In this document: positions 54,833 through 64,000 of the stretch, one piece after another | How the letters are laid out: every line of letters starts with the position of its first letter | How positions within the stretch are numbered: position 1 is the first letter of the stretch | From: Acanthosoma haemorrhoidale | Taxonomy: Eukaryota; Arthropoda; Insecta; Hemiptera; Acanthosomatidae | NCBI GenBank assembly: GCA_930367205.1 | Contig: OV884015.1 | Coordinates: forward strand, 105,464,509-105,528,508 | DNA length: 64,000 nt | Direction: 5' to 3' | Program-made: the position numbers and the translations under genes | Notes under the pieces: generated by a model | What the model was told of the DNA's origin: nothing | Seen by the model: the letters and a program-made list of their open reading frames with translations, nothing else | Databases searched by the model: none

Positions 54833-55458
54833 TGTTGTGGCCACCTCTTAATTACGAATAATTAAAAGTTACCTTCATCTCGGCCCAGAAAATATCTGTT
54901 TCCATATTTGTACAAATAAAGATTATGACGTCAGTCGGAGTGGGAGAGAAGCTGGTGGAGAAAACAGCCCCTGGTGGGGAGAACAGTGGGAATCTTTGCC
55001 TTCGTCTCGCTAAAACTAGCACCTCCTTGGGAGAGACCTCTCCCTCGCGGACGACGGTTGCCGTGGCCCTACACACTTTTACCTAGTAGCGTCTCCCACG
55101 GCAATCCAGTCTGCTTCTATCCGGTTACACTCGCCTTTGGGATCCGAACGGTTTTCGCCTACCCTTAGACACCGAGTGTGAATTCGTGGTCATTCCAAGA
55201 CCACATAAACTACCTATAAACCAACCCTGTACCTCCTCTCCTGAATATAGTGCTTTTCCGGGGCACACACCTTCTAAAGATCTTATGGAGTCAGATCAAA
55301 ACGAATTAGGCTGCCCGCCGACTAGGTTGGCAGCTAGGGTGAAAGACCAACGGTCCGCCCGCCTTATCTCTTTCTGGGCGCTAAGAGGTTGTAGTGACCC
55401 TAATCCGCGGCGGGCGTCTCCTCCCCACTTGGGGATACTCAGTCATCAGAGCCCGACA
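54833..55458 (+). mobile_element. Solo LTR, 626 bp, with internal deletion
   Basis: Starts TGTTGTGGCC and ends CCCGACA; flanking ATCTT (54828-54832) and ATCAT (55459-55463) fit a 5-bp duplication with one change. Relative to the 48.6 kb LTR, about 200 bp containing the TATA box is missing at the GGTGGGGAGAACAGTGGGAA join (about 54974), so this copy cannot promote transcription in the normal way. Confidence 0.8.
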
Positions 55459-56539
55459 ATCATATATCCACGAAGACAGACTCTTAGGTTTTCCTAAATA
55501 CTAGCACTGCCTAGTGCCAAAGATGGAATTAAGTAATGTAAATATGGTTACAACGTATTTCATCATTACCGAAAATGGTTAAATTACTGCCAAGCAGTAG
55601 TAAGCTAACTAAGATTCACGTACAGTTAGAAAGAAATATATTTATAAAAGTTGAGAAGGTTCGTAAAAACTTTGCCACCTCTTGGCCCATGCCTGTTTTC
55701 AAAAAAACGACCCTTCTCACATTTTAGCCAATATAACTTTGAATCGCTTGGAGTAAGGACTATAAATTGTGAATATTATGTAACCAAAAAATACTTCATT
55801 TTAGCTGTTAAACTCAGTCATTGATAATCGCCTTTTAAACAAATATAATATAATCGTCAATAGTTGAAATATGTAGAAAAAAAATCAGCCCAGTTAAATG
55901 GGCTTGAATGACAAAATGTACAAAATTTTTACTGATGGCTCTCAGATCATTGTTTTGTTTTTTTTGGAATATTTTTTGAGATTCTCTTTGCACTACAGTT
56001 TCTAGTGGGTTTTTAAACAAGTGTAAAAATGAAAAAGATTGTTGATTTGTTTCAAGAGACCAGCTAAAGAGATTATACATGGTGTACACTAGCTGTGTCG
56101 AATCAGTTGGCCCAGTTGGGTTTTTTAGGTCAAGGGATCCCTAGGGATAGATCAGTGGAAAGGAACATCTTGTCAGAGATCAAGAGGTTTCCAGGTTTTA
56201 ATCATTCTCTCCGCATTATTTTTTCATTCAACAGGTAAGTTGAGTGAAGTATTATTTAAAAAACAACAACAAATTTATCAGCAAAATTATCGCTTGGTAT
56301 GACTGTTCTAGTTTTTTTCCTAATTGTGTAGATGTTACCTAAAGATGCCACCCCAAAACATCCTAAATAGCAATTAATGAATAAAATCTAAGAAGGAGAT
56401 TATGCTGACATTTTTCTAAAATTATCCTGTAACTCTCTTAATTTACTAAATTTATCTTGTATACAGTGACTAGAAAAGGTTTAACCAGTTAGCGAAATGG
56501 GTGGAATTTATTTTATTTTTTTCTAACTTCACTATAATA
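55459..56539. other. Unassigned stretch
   Basis: AT-rich, no supported frame. Confidence 0.35.
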
Positions 56540-57616
56540 TTTATGTCGAGTCATAAGTAACTTCCGTTTTTTTATCAGACATTTATTTTGCTTTCATTAA
56601 ATAACAAAATTATATTAATTTTGACGAGTGCAGGACGCTTTTCATGGAGTTTCTCTTGCACTCAATGCTACTGCTAAATGTCAATCTATCCGCAGTAATC
56701 GTTAAATTTGACTTCAACAACTCGTGGTGAATTATTCCTTGACAATCCCACCATACACACAATAAAATCTTTTTGCTATGGATGTTTGCTTTCCGATCTG
56801 GTAGGGGTGGTTGATCCTTATCAAGCCACTGTCTTTTGCGGACTATATTGTCATAGGTAACCCCTTTTTCATCGCCTGTTACAATCCTATTTAAAAAAGG
56901 CTCAATTTGTGGCGATTGACATGCGATCTTGTTTATTCCGTTCACTGAGATTGTGAGGTACCCACACTCCTAACTTGCTGACTTTTCCTAATTTCTCCAG
57001 GTGGTAGTTAACAGTTGATTGTGATGTATTCAACCTTTCTGCTATACCTCTTGTTGATTGAAGTGGATTTTGCTCCAATATTGCCTTTAAGAGGTTGTCG
57101 TCAAAGTCGGAAGGACGTCTTGCCCTTGGTTTGTCTTTTAAGGTCGTATCTCCAGAACAGAATTTTATAAACCAATTTCTAACTGCCCGATCAGTTATTA
57201 GTCCTTCACCATATAAACTGCATATTTTTTCAGCTGTCGCCCTAGCACTATTGCCTTGTTTAAATTCTCTAGAATGGACTGTATATAGGTATGAATGGAA
57301 CTGTATATAAGGTATGAATGATCTCTCAGCACAATTATTAATGCTGGAAGGCCAATTGTAATTTTTCTTTCAATAAAATTTGTCACTTAAATTCTCAAAG
57401 CATTACATGAATATGTACTTTTCGACTCTCCAATTTCAGAGGTTAAAAAAACAGTTTAACGTAACGTGTATCAGACAATACAGTTGACAAAAGACTAACT
57501 GAAGCCTTGTCTATATAGTGAAAACAAATACTTGTTGTCATGGTAACTCATAGCGGGTAGATACGAACAATAGATTCGACTTAGCTGCATCGGAAGTTAC
57601 TTATGACTCGACTTGA
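56540..57616 (-). mobile_element. mariner copy 4, non-autonomous, with a nested LINE B tail
   Basis: TIRs start TTTATGTCGAGTCATAAG (left) and TCAAGTCGAGTCATAAG (right, other strand); TA duplications at 56538-56539 and 57617-57618. Without the nested insert it would be about 950 bp, like the other copies. It reads DRIVTGDEKG (first catalytic Asp region, slightly decayed), CVWWDCQGIIHHELL and the shared 3' junction, and has its own small deletion removing part of the LLSRVKIEPF block. The third Asp is missing. Confidence 0.93.
57270..57386 (+). mobile_element. 117-bp LINE B tail nested in mariner copy 4
   Basis: The insert carries GGTATGAATGATCTCTCAGC, GCCAATTGTAATTTT and CAATAAAATTTG, a diverged form of the family B 3' end. 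It is flanked by a 10-bp duplication TTAAATTCTC (57260-57269 and 57387-57396). Other mariner copies have the site once, uninterrupted. Confidence 0.88.
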
Positions 57617-57618
57617 TA

Positions 57619-59270
57619 GTATTTTAATGAACTCATAATTAGTGTGGAAATGTTGTGGAGTATACCTTTCGAATTGCATTACAGACAGCTCAGTACATGT
57701 TTGAAAGTAGAGCTCCCAACTCCGGGCTAAGCAGTAAATATCCATTACCCACTAACTAATCTGCCGGACAGGCGCCCCCCCCCCCCCCGGAGAGAAAAAA
57801 TTTAATTAGAGCTTGTTAAGTGAGAGAGAGAGAGAGAGAGAGAGAGAGCTGTGAGAACATTGCACGACTGCTGAGATACATCCCGATGCTTGTTCACACG
57901 TGCCAGGTCACGTAGGGATGGCTCAGCTCAGAGGGTAGTTGCTGAATTACAACGCGCCTCTGTCTTCCGACTTAGCAATAATTCAAAACAAATATCATTT
58001 TTGTTCCGATTCTCTTCCTAAGGTTGTTAACAATCCTCATTACGGCACTACAAGAGAAAATAACGTTTATAAAATTCAAGTCTTAGTCTAGGAAACAGCG
58101 AATGAAATTTATAACAAGAAGTCGTCACAAACCTCATTTACAATCCGCCACGATATAGTCCAAACTAACACACGTTTCATAAACCAGCATTAACTGGACA
58201 AAAAACTAACAATGTGTTTTCGTAAAATCTACATTTTACAACGTGGACATAATGAGTCGAAATCCGGGGTCCATCTTACCCTAATCAAATATTCAAAAGA
58301 AGCGTCAATTATGGTGAACAGGACCTAAAACAAATAATAAAAAAAATAAAAGGTTACACTATACTCAATCTTTATTAGTTAGTAGTCACATGACGCACAT
58401 ATCTGCATTCCACATATACACGATGCTAACAGAGCTACGCTAAATTCCACAGTAACAAGCAAGGACATCCCGTGAACATTCCTCCGACACAAGTACGCAC
58501 CTGCTAGGGACATTACACTATCACACATCGATCCGCCATTACTCCAGGTTACGCAAGGTATAGTAATCAGATAATTAGAAGAATCATCACTTCTGCTAAT
58601 AACATATATTGTCACGTAATTTTATGTTGTATAAGTTAATAATCAATAAATTATCGTAATTATAGTCCGTTATTGTGATTCACGTCGTTATCCAGGATAC
58701 AATTATATTAATTATTTAATTAAAAGTTATTGATTATATAGATAATACAAATCTTTCAGGACTTTGTCACCAATCAATCCTTTGACTTTGAGAATAACAT
58801 TATATTCAATAATTGATTAATTAATGCCCCGTTATTATTTATAGCATGTTTGAAGGTCTTTCTGGTTTCTTGAACTTTTTGACTCAATGATAAGCCTTGT
58901 GTCTCTACGGAAAATTCATTTATCAAATAATGAACGTATTCCCAAACTATAGGCATCCTCGGGGCTTTACAAATTTCATGTATTCGCCATTAAAAACATT
59001 AAAAAAAATGTGTCAATACACCGATTCTATGAAATTTTATCAAGTGACTAATTATTTCTTTTAAATGTTTTTGTACACGCCAAAACACCCAATACCAAGT
59101 TATTTAGACTGTACAAATGGACTGTATAATATGGATTGTCACACCGGGGAGATAGAGAAAGAAATTTTCTTACCTGGTCTATCACCTCTGCCAACAATGT
59201 TCCTCTTACTTCTCGTTGATTCGGCTCAGCACACGTCCGCTTAACACAGGCTTAAAGTTCTATAATCACG
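57619..59270. other. Unassigned stretch with simple repeats
   Basis: A poly(C) run near 57775-57788 and (GA)n near 57823-57848. A minus-strand frame at 58956-58774 (reading MPIVWEYVHYLINEF and QKVQETRKTFKHAINNNGAL) looks mildly coding-like but is unidentified. Otherwise AT-rich. Confidence 0.35.
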
Positions 59271-59535
59271 CCGACTTATTTCAGGCCCCTGCCAGGCTTG
59301 ACCTGGCCGACTACAATCCCTTGCCTAGGTACCCCTAGGCTCCACCCTCGGTAGACTCTCACTACCTTCCTGATTCCACCCGCCTCCTTTAGGCGTTCCA
59401 CACCCTATATCATTCGCATACATCCTTCAAATGGGGGACTCCCCTTAGTGAAAGGCACTCATTAGCCCAAAATAAATTTTCCCACATCCTATTTTATAAG
59501 TTTGAGAGCTAAGAAAAAAAAAAAAAAAAAAAAAA
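59271..59535 (+). mobile_element. LINE family A, 5'-truncated tail insertion
   Basis: Matches the 3' UTR of the 1-3072 element from CCGACTTATTTCAG to the poly(A) and is flanked by ATAATCACG on both sides (59262-59270 and 59536-59544), a clean 9-bp target duplication. Non-coding. Confidence 0.9.
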
Positions 59536-59595
59536 ATAATCACGTCTTTAGTAAAAGGCGAAAGATTTATTCGCTTTGAAAGGAGACCCAGAGAA

Positions 59596-59712
59596 AGGGG
59601 GACTCCCCTTAGTGAAAGGCACTCATTAGCCCAAAATAATTTTCCTTTATTTTTCCCACATCCTATTTTATAAGTTTGAGAGCTAAGGAAAAAAAAAAAA
59701 AAAAAAAAAAAT
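59596..59712 (+). mobile_element. LINE family A tail, partial duplicate
   Basis: Starts inside the same UTR at GGGGGACTCCCCTTAGTG and ends in poly(A) followed again by TAATCACGTCT. Because the right flank repeats that of the preceding copy, this is a tandem duplication of tail plus flank, not an independent insertion. A small CTTTATTTTTCC difference marks divergence. Confidence 0.8.
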
Positions 59713-59721
59713 AATCACGTC

Positions 59722-60755
59722 TCTCTAAATCTAACTCTAACCCATTCCCTCTGACTTGTGGAGTTCCTCAAGGTGCAGTTCTGTCTCCGGTTCTTTTCAG
59801 TATGTACACATCTGAAATTGTTGGGACAAACTACAAGAAAGCTACGTTAATCGCTTTCGCCAACGACATTGTGGCTTACAGCAGCAGCATGAGTGCACAA
59901 AGAGCTCTTACACAGGCCGAGTCAGTCTGTAACGTTATCAGTGACAGACTGGGTATGTTAAACATCAGTGTAAACGCCGGGAAGACCGACTGCGTAAAAT
60001 TCTCCCTCCAAAAGGGGAAAAAATCCTTGCCAAAATCGTATAGCATAGGAGGGCAAGAGAACTCGCCAGCTTTCTCAATGCACTATTTGGGTATAAAAAT
60101 GGATAGGCATCTCCATTTCTCTACTCATTTTAGTAATAAAATAGAAAAAAGTACGACAAAGGTCTTACCGGCTATTGCACTTGCTAACTTCACCTAACCT
60201 GTCGCTTCGTCTCAAATTGATGATATATAAATGTGTCCTCCGGCCAGCTCTGCTGTACGGTGCCCCGCTATTTACCCACTTGACTGACAATACAGCCAAA
60301 TGTCTCCAACACTTCCAGAATGGGATCATGCAAACAGATCACCCGTTGCTTGGTGTGCCTTCGGTGGGTGAGTTCATCCATCGGAGACACATAAAGTTTT
60401 TTGACTCGTTGCAGCAACTAACCAACCCAGTGATTAACACTATGACCCCACCACCCTTCCCGCATCGATGGCAACGGACTGTCGGGGAAAAATTAGGATA
60501 AGAATTAGTATGTAAGTTAGTTTTAAGTTTGATCAAAAAGTTGAGCCCCATCACCTTTATTAGTCAGTTCAGTCCAGTCACGTACAATGTGTATCATTAT
60601 ACTTGTTTATTCATTATATATTTTTTATCAAATAACAAAACCTAATGTAGCAACGCTACAGGAAATACAAAAATAATTTGTAAATAGATTTGCTTGAGGA
60701 TCTATAATTATCTGTAAATTTAAAGGGCTATGAAAAAAAAAAAAAAAAATATATA
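59722..60755 (+). mobile_element. LINE family C, longest copy (RT motif B to poly(A))
   Basis: Reads CGVPQGAVLSPVLFSMYTSE (motif B), LIAFANDIVAYSSS (motif C, with the first Asp of ADD replaced by Asn), KSLPKSYSIGGQENSP, HYLGIKMDRHLHFS, then in other frames LRLKLMIYKCVLRPALLYGA and GVPSVGEFIHRRHIKFFDSL. The 3' UTR (GAGCCCCATCACC, CTTGAGGATCTATAATTATC) ends in poly(A) at about 60733-60749. Frameshifts and the altered catalytic motif make it inactive. Confidence 0.9.
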
Positions 60756-60811
60756 TCTATAAAATAACGTTAAAACAACGGGAAAAAGGTTCCCGACGTG
60801 TATGACACAGG

Positions 60812-61207
60812 TCCCTGACGGGGACTGAACGACCAACACCCAGCCGAGAGATAGAGGTCGATCTCCTGGCCGACTCAACGGAAGCAAGAAGACCCCTTCT
60901 ACCTCCTCAGGGTAGGTCGATTACCCGGCCGATAGGCCGACTCAGTGCAGCCCTCTACAGGTGTGACCTGGCCAACTTCAAACCAATGCCTAGTTCCCCT
61001 AGGCTCCACCATAGGTAGAGTCTCACTACCTTCCCCCTGAATCCTCCCGCCTCTTTTAGGCATCCTACACCCCATATCCTTCTCATACTTCATTCAAACG
61101 GGACTCCCCTTAGTGAAAGGCACCCATCATCCCAAAAAATTTCCTTTATTTATCCTACATCTTATATTTCCATTTGAGAGCTAAGAAAAAACAAAACAAA
61201 AAAAAAG
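60812..61207 (+). mobile_element. LINE family A, 3' UTR copy
   Basis: Starts near CCCTGACGGGGACTGAACGA, the region around the ORF2 stop, and follows the family A UTR to an A-rich tail interrupted by C (61187-61207). More diverged than the 59.3 kb tail, so older or another subfamily. Confidence 0.88.
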
Positions 61208-61915
61208 CAAAACAACACAGGTACCTCCGACCTCGACTCTCTTCTGTCAACTTCACTCTACACTCCAACACCAGCATGTGACTTTGAACCAAAATGACGT
61301 CGCAGTGGTGTGAATAGTTTTTATTGGAGACTTTGTGAGGTCATGAAGATGTCCGAATTATGCCAAAAGGTTAATGATACGCACAAGGCTTATAAAAACA
61401 AAAAAAAATTAATAAATCATGCTTATTGATCTCTATTTGAAGTATTTCTCCAAATTAAACTAAGATCTTTATTTCACCAAGCAAAGGCCTATTCACAAAT
61501 AATAAATCTTCTCGAATCTAGATTTTCGGCTAAAGATCAGCTCAGATTGAAGTCGAAAGCATACAATTTATGGATATCTATTCTTAATACAGTCTAATAT
61601 GCGTGGAATACAGTATACTTGCCTGGAATACCGTACACGGAACGCTACTTGTAGTAATGATTGTTTTTAATTATATTTTTTTAAAAGAACTTTTTTTTTA
61701 ACCCAAAGCCTAACCCACCGCATTTGCCACCGCTGAGACAAAGCACCCCCATGTGCACAAGAATGCCAATTAAAGAGGGATTAGAAAAGGTATCAGGGCT
61801 GTGGGTATTAGCGGTACCTTATCTGAGCGCGGCTCCCTTTACCTCGCTAGGCCGAACGGAAACTGTGCGGTCGGATTTGCCTAAATATTTAACATTTTAC
61901 CATCGGCTTATCGGC
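61208..61915. other. Unassigned stretch
   Basis: GC-richer at 61710-61880, just before the shared leader at 61916; no coding content recognised. Confidence 0.35.
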
Positions 61916-62464
61916 TACAAAATTAAACAAAACTTAAAGTTAAACAAAATTAAACGGAACTACAAGGAAATAGAAAATTAGCGTACAGAGGAGAGAAAAT
62001 AGTCAGTATTTTAGTCAGCAACAAAACCCTTCATAACGATGTTAATATACCCTACATTCTTGCACTAATCCCTTCTAAATTCATGAAATTCCATAGTAAC
62101 CTATCCAATCACCCTGATCCCCTAGCACAGTCACTGCACTGCACTAGTCATCCCTATAATCCTCCTCGGAGACTAAAACGGCAGTGGCCTCGTGACCTGC
62201 TATAAATGCGTGACAGTGGGAATCCTGGCAATGACGAGTTTCTCCAATCATCTCCTGAGCGTATGTGGCTCTCGCGCTCTTCATCAGCCTCCATTGGCTA
62301 GTATCCGGAGCCGTATTGGACGGAGGAGCGTGGGAGATTTCCCAAGACGCCGCTTCCTCTTTCGCATGCGAGGGAGGTAATAATCATTTGGACTTGGGAG
62401 GTCTCTGGGCTGTTTGTAAATATTGTCTGAATGTGCGAGTGAATGATGAATTGTAAATATGGTA
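61916..62464 (+). mobile_element. Chimeric LINE B element, leader type 2 (continues at 63831)
   Basis: The 99-bp leader 61916-62014 is identical to 30112-30210 and is joined to family B at the same point, TCAGCAACAAAACCC (62015). The RT C-terminal piece and 3' UTR follow, and the copy is split at 62464 by an LTR; its last ~85 bp (GTATGAATGAGAAAG to AATAAAGTTC) resume at 63831-63915. Confidence 0.88.
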
Positions 62465-63825
62465 TGTTGTGGGCACCTCTTAATTACAAATAATTAAGAG
62501 TCACTCTCTTCTCGATCAGATCATATCTATCACTGTTTCCATATGTTTAATAAATAAAGCTTATGACGCCAGTAGGAGAGTGGGGGGAGAAGTTGGTGGG
62601 GAGAACAGCCGCTGGTGGGGATGGCCCCCCATTACGCCAGCTATATAAACCTCGGGTCCTCAGACAAAGGGCAAAGGTGAGCCTCATCACCTAGTGAGTG
62701 TATGTGTATTGGACGTATTAACAACAATCTGAAAGTATTATATTTTATGCACTCCTTACTATGCATCTGCGAATGCAGCACGAGGAGACAGCTGTAATTC
62801 CAAATTTATTTATTTATTTTTGTTATTGTATATATATTATCAATAAAGAAGTTTTGGGGGGAAAAAACAAAACAAAAAAAAAACAGAGGGCAAAAGGGAA
62901 AAAACCCGCTGCCTACTACTTACACAGTAGGAACGCAGCAAAACTCACCAGCCAACAACCTAGTATATCTGGGCATTAAAATGGACAGACACCTCCATTT
63001 TAGTAACCATCGCACGAAGCCTTACCGGCTAACACATTTATTGACTTCCCCCAATATATCACTGCGCCTAAAGCTATTGATCTACAAGAGCATTCTCAGG
63101 CCTACTCTGCTGTATGGTGCACCCCTTTTTCGTCATCTGACGTATACGACAGCTCGGCGACTCCAACGATTCCAAAACGGCATACTGATGAAAGTGGTCA
63201 GACATACTTCATTCGAGCAGCGGAGCAACAGTGAGCTTCACGAGGTCTTTGATCTGCCTACGGTGGATGAATTCATTCAACGTAGACATATCAACTCACT
63301 AAAGTACTTGACAAACCCGGTGTTTAACACGATAACCCCCGCTCCGTTCCCCCATCGATGGCAGCAAGCGGTCGCGGCAGGTTTAGCCTTACATTTTAGT
63401 TTGTTGTTTACTGCTCTACTCAAACCATGGCCTTCTTATTCAACTACCTCTGCATCTCTGTCTCCCAACCTCGCTATGTTTTAGTCCGGCGTTGTCAGAA
63501 CCCACACCTTCCTAGTGGGATTCTCTGCCTTCGTCTCGCTAAAACTAGCACCCCCTTGGGAGAGACCTCTTCCTCCTGGACGACGGTTTCCGTGGCCCTA
63601 CAACTTTTACCTAGCAACCTTCTAAAGATCTTATGGAGTCAGATCAAAGCGAATTAAAGCTGCCCACCGACTAGATCGGCAGCCTAGGTCCACTACAAAA
63701 GGTCCGCCCGCCTTATCTTTTTCTGGGCGCTCGCCGGACGGCGGCAAAGAGGTTGTAGTGACCCTAGCCCGCGGCGGGCGTCTCCTCCCCACTTTGGGGA
63801 TACTCAGTTATATCTAAGCCCGACA
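62465..63825 (+). mobile_element. LTR inserted in a LINE B tail, itself interrupted by LINE C pieces
   Basis: Starts TGTTGTGGGC and ends CCCGACA. Flanks TGGTA (62460-62464) and GGGTA (63826-63830) are a 5-bp duplication with one change; the uninterrupted family B sequence has TGGTATGAATG here. LTR sequence covers 62465-62664 (with CTATATAAAC at 62641, the U3 TATA box) and about 63406-63825; in between is LINE C sequence. No retrotransposon internal region is seen. Confidence 0.82.
62665..63405 (+). mobile_element. LINE family C pieces nested in the LTR
   Basis: First a LINE C 3' UTR with GTGAGCCTCATCACCTAG and a poly(A)-like end (62863-62883), then an RT C-terminal piece reading LVYLGIKMDRHLHFSNH, SPNISLRLKLLIYKSILRPT, GILMKVVRHTSFEQRSNSEL and DLPTVDEFIQRRHI. 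Tail before coding part is the wrong order for one insertion, so two fragments or a rearrangement are involved. The second is very close to 53577-53920. Confidence 0.82.
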
Positions 63826-63830
63826 GGGTA

Positions 63831-63915
63831 TGAATGAGAAAGTTTATCTCAATTACTTATTGCATATTAAGTATTAAGGCAGATGGTAAGTTTATCATAA
63901 TAAAGTTCTTTATAA
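63831..63915 (+). mobile_element. LINE family B tail, continuation after the LTR
   Basis: Completes the copy begun at 61916: GAATGAGAAAGTTTATCTC to ATAATAAAGTTC. The 85 bases to the window end hold nothing recognisable. Confidence 0.85.
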
Positions 63916-64000
63916 TAGAAAAGTGGTAGGTATTTATTTAGACTTCAATACTCCACGGAATCTTAAAGCCACTAGCCATAATGTGCTTGACTTAATTCCC

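Noticed and set aside
57823..57848. (GA)n run as a functional GAGA-type element
   Set aside because: A plain microsatellite next to a poly(C) run, with no gene nearby.
1..64000. CRISPR array, operon, phage or bacterial defence system
   Set aside because: No direct repeats with regular spacers, no ribosome binding sites or packed genes; spliced genes and LINEs show animal nuclear DNA.

Overview
This window is nuclear DNA of an animal, almost certainly an arthropod and most likely an insect. It is AT-rich, its cellular genes are intron-bearing or short and far apart, and most of the rest is transposable-element debris of insect type: jockey-like LINEs, mariner, Tc1, hAT and LTR retrotransposons. 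I cannot name the species. A 200-base run of N (39913-40112) shows that it is a draft scaffold.

Cellular genes. Two are certain, both on the minus strand. OXSM, a mitochondrial-type 3-oxoacyl-ACP synthase, is a single exon at 8226-9500 with an intact catalytic triad. SBDS, the ribosome maturation factor, has five exons between 14886 and 13086, all with GT/AG splice sites, and encodes 250 aa. A third, 17677-18162 (+), is a probable small nuclear protein with a basic N-terminus and one C2HC zinc finger. Other possible exons (8112-8213, 18997-19140, 25986-26008 and a decayed coding stretch at 15770-16195) are weak and marked so.

Mobile elements. LINE family A occupies 1-3072 with an intact 888-aa endonuclease/reverse transcriptase and a poly(A) tail; tail fragments lie at 28.8, 59.3, 59.6 and 60.8 kb. 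LINE family B has one long copy (about 41.9-45.75 kb: gag-like ORF1 plus an internally deleted ORF2) and more than a dozen 5'-truncated copies on both strands. LINE family C is seen only as 3' pieces. Four mariner copies (10.5, 16.3, 26.2 and 56.5 kb) keep both terminal inverted repeats and TA target duplications, but all share the same loss of the transposase C-terminus. One LTR family is present only as LTRs (32.6, 48.6, 54.8 and 62.5 kb), two of them inserted into family B copies. Single relics of hAT, Tc1, two other mariners and an RTE-like LINE were found by translation.

Layout. 0-3 kb: intact LINE A. 3-8 kb: AT-rich DNA with relics. 8-18 kb: the gene-bearing part, with two mariners between genes. 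18-24 kb: AT-rich, nearly featureless. 24-64 kb: nested and rearranged elements. The nesting gives a relative chronology (LTR into LINE B; LINE C piece within LTR; LINE B tail into mariner). No operon, CRISPR or defence system is present, and I found no convincing new multi-gene system. The most unusual signals are two chimeric LINE B subfamilies with shared non-LINE leaders (one leader is identical over 99 bp between 30.1 and 61.9 kb), a mariner insertion whose empty site survives in a neighbouring duplicate, and several long inverted repeats.
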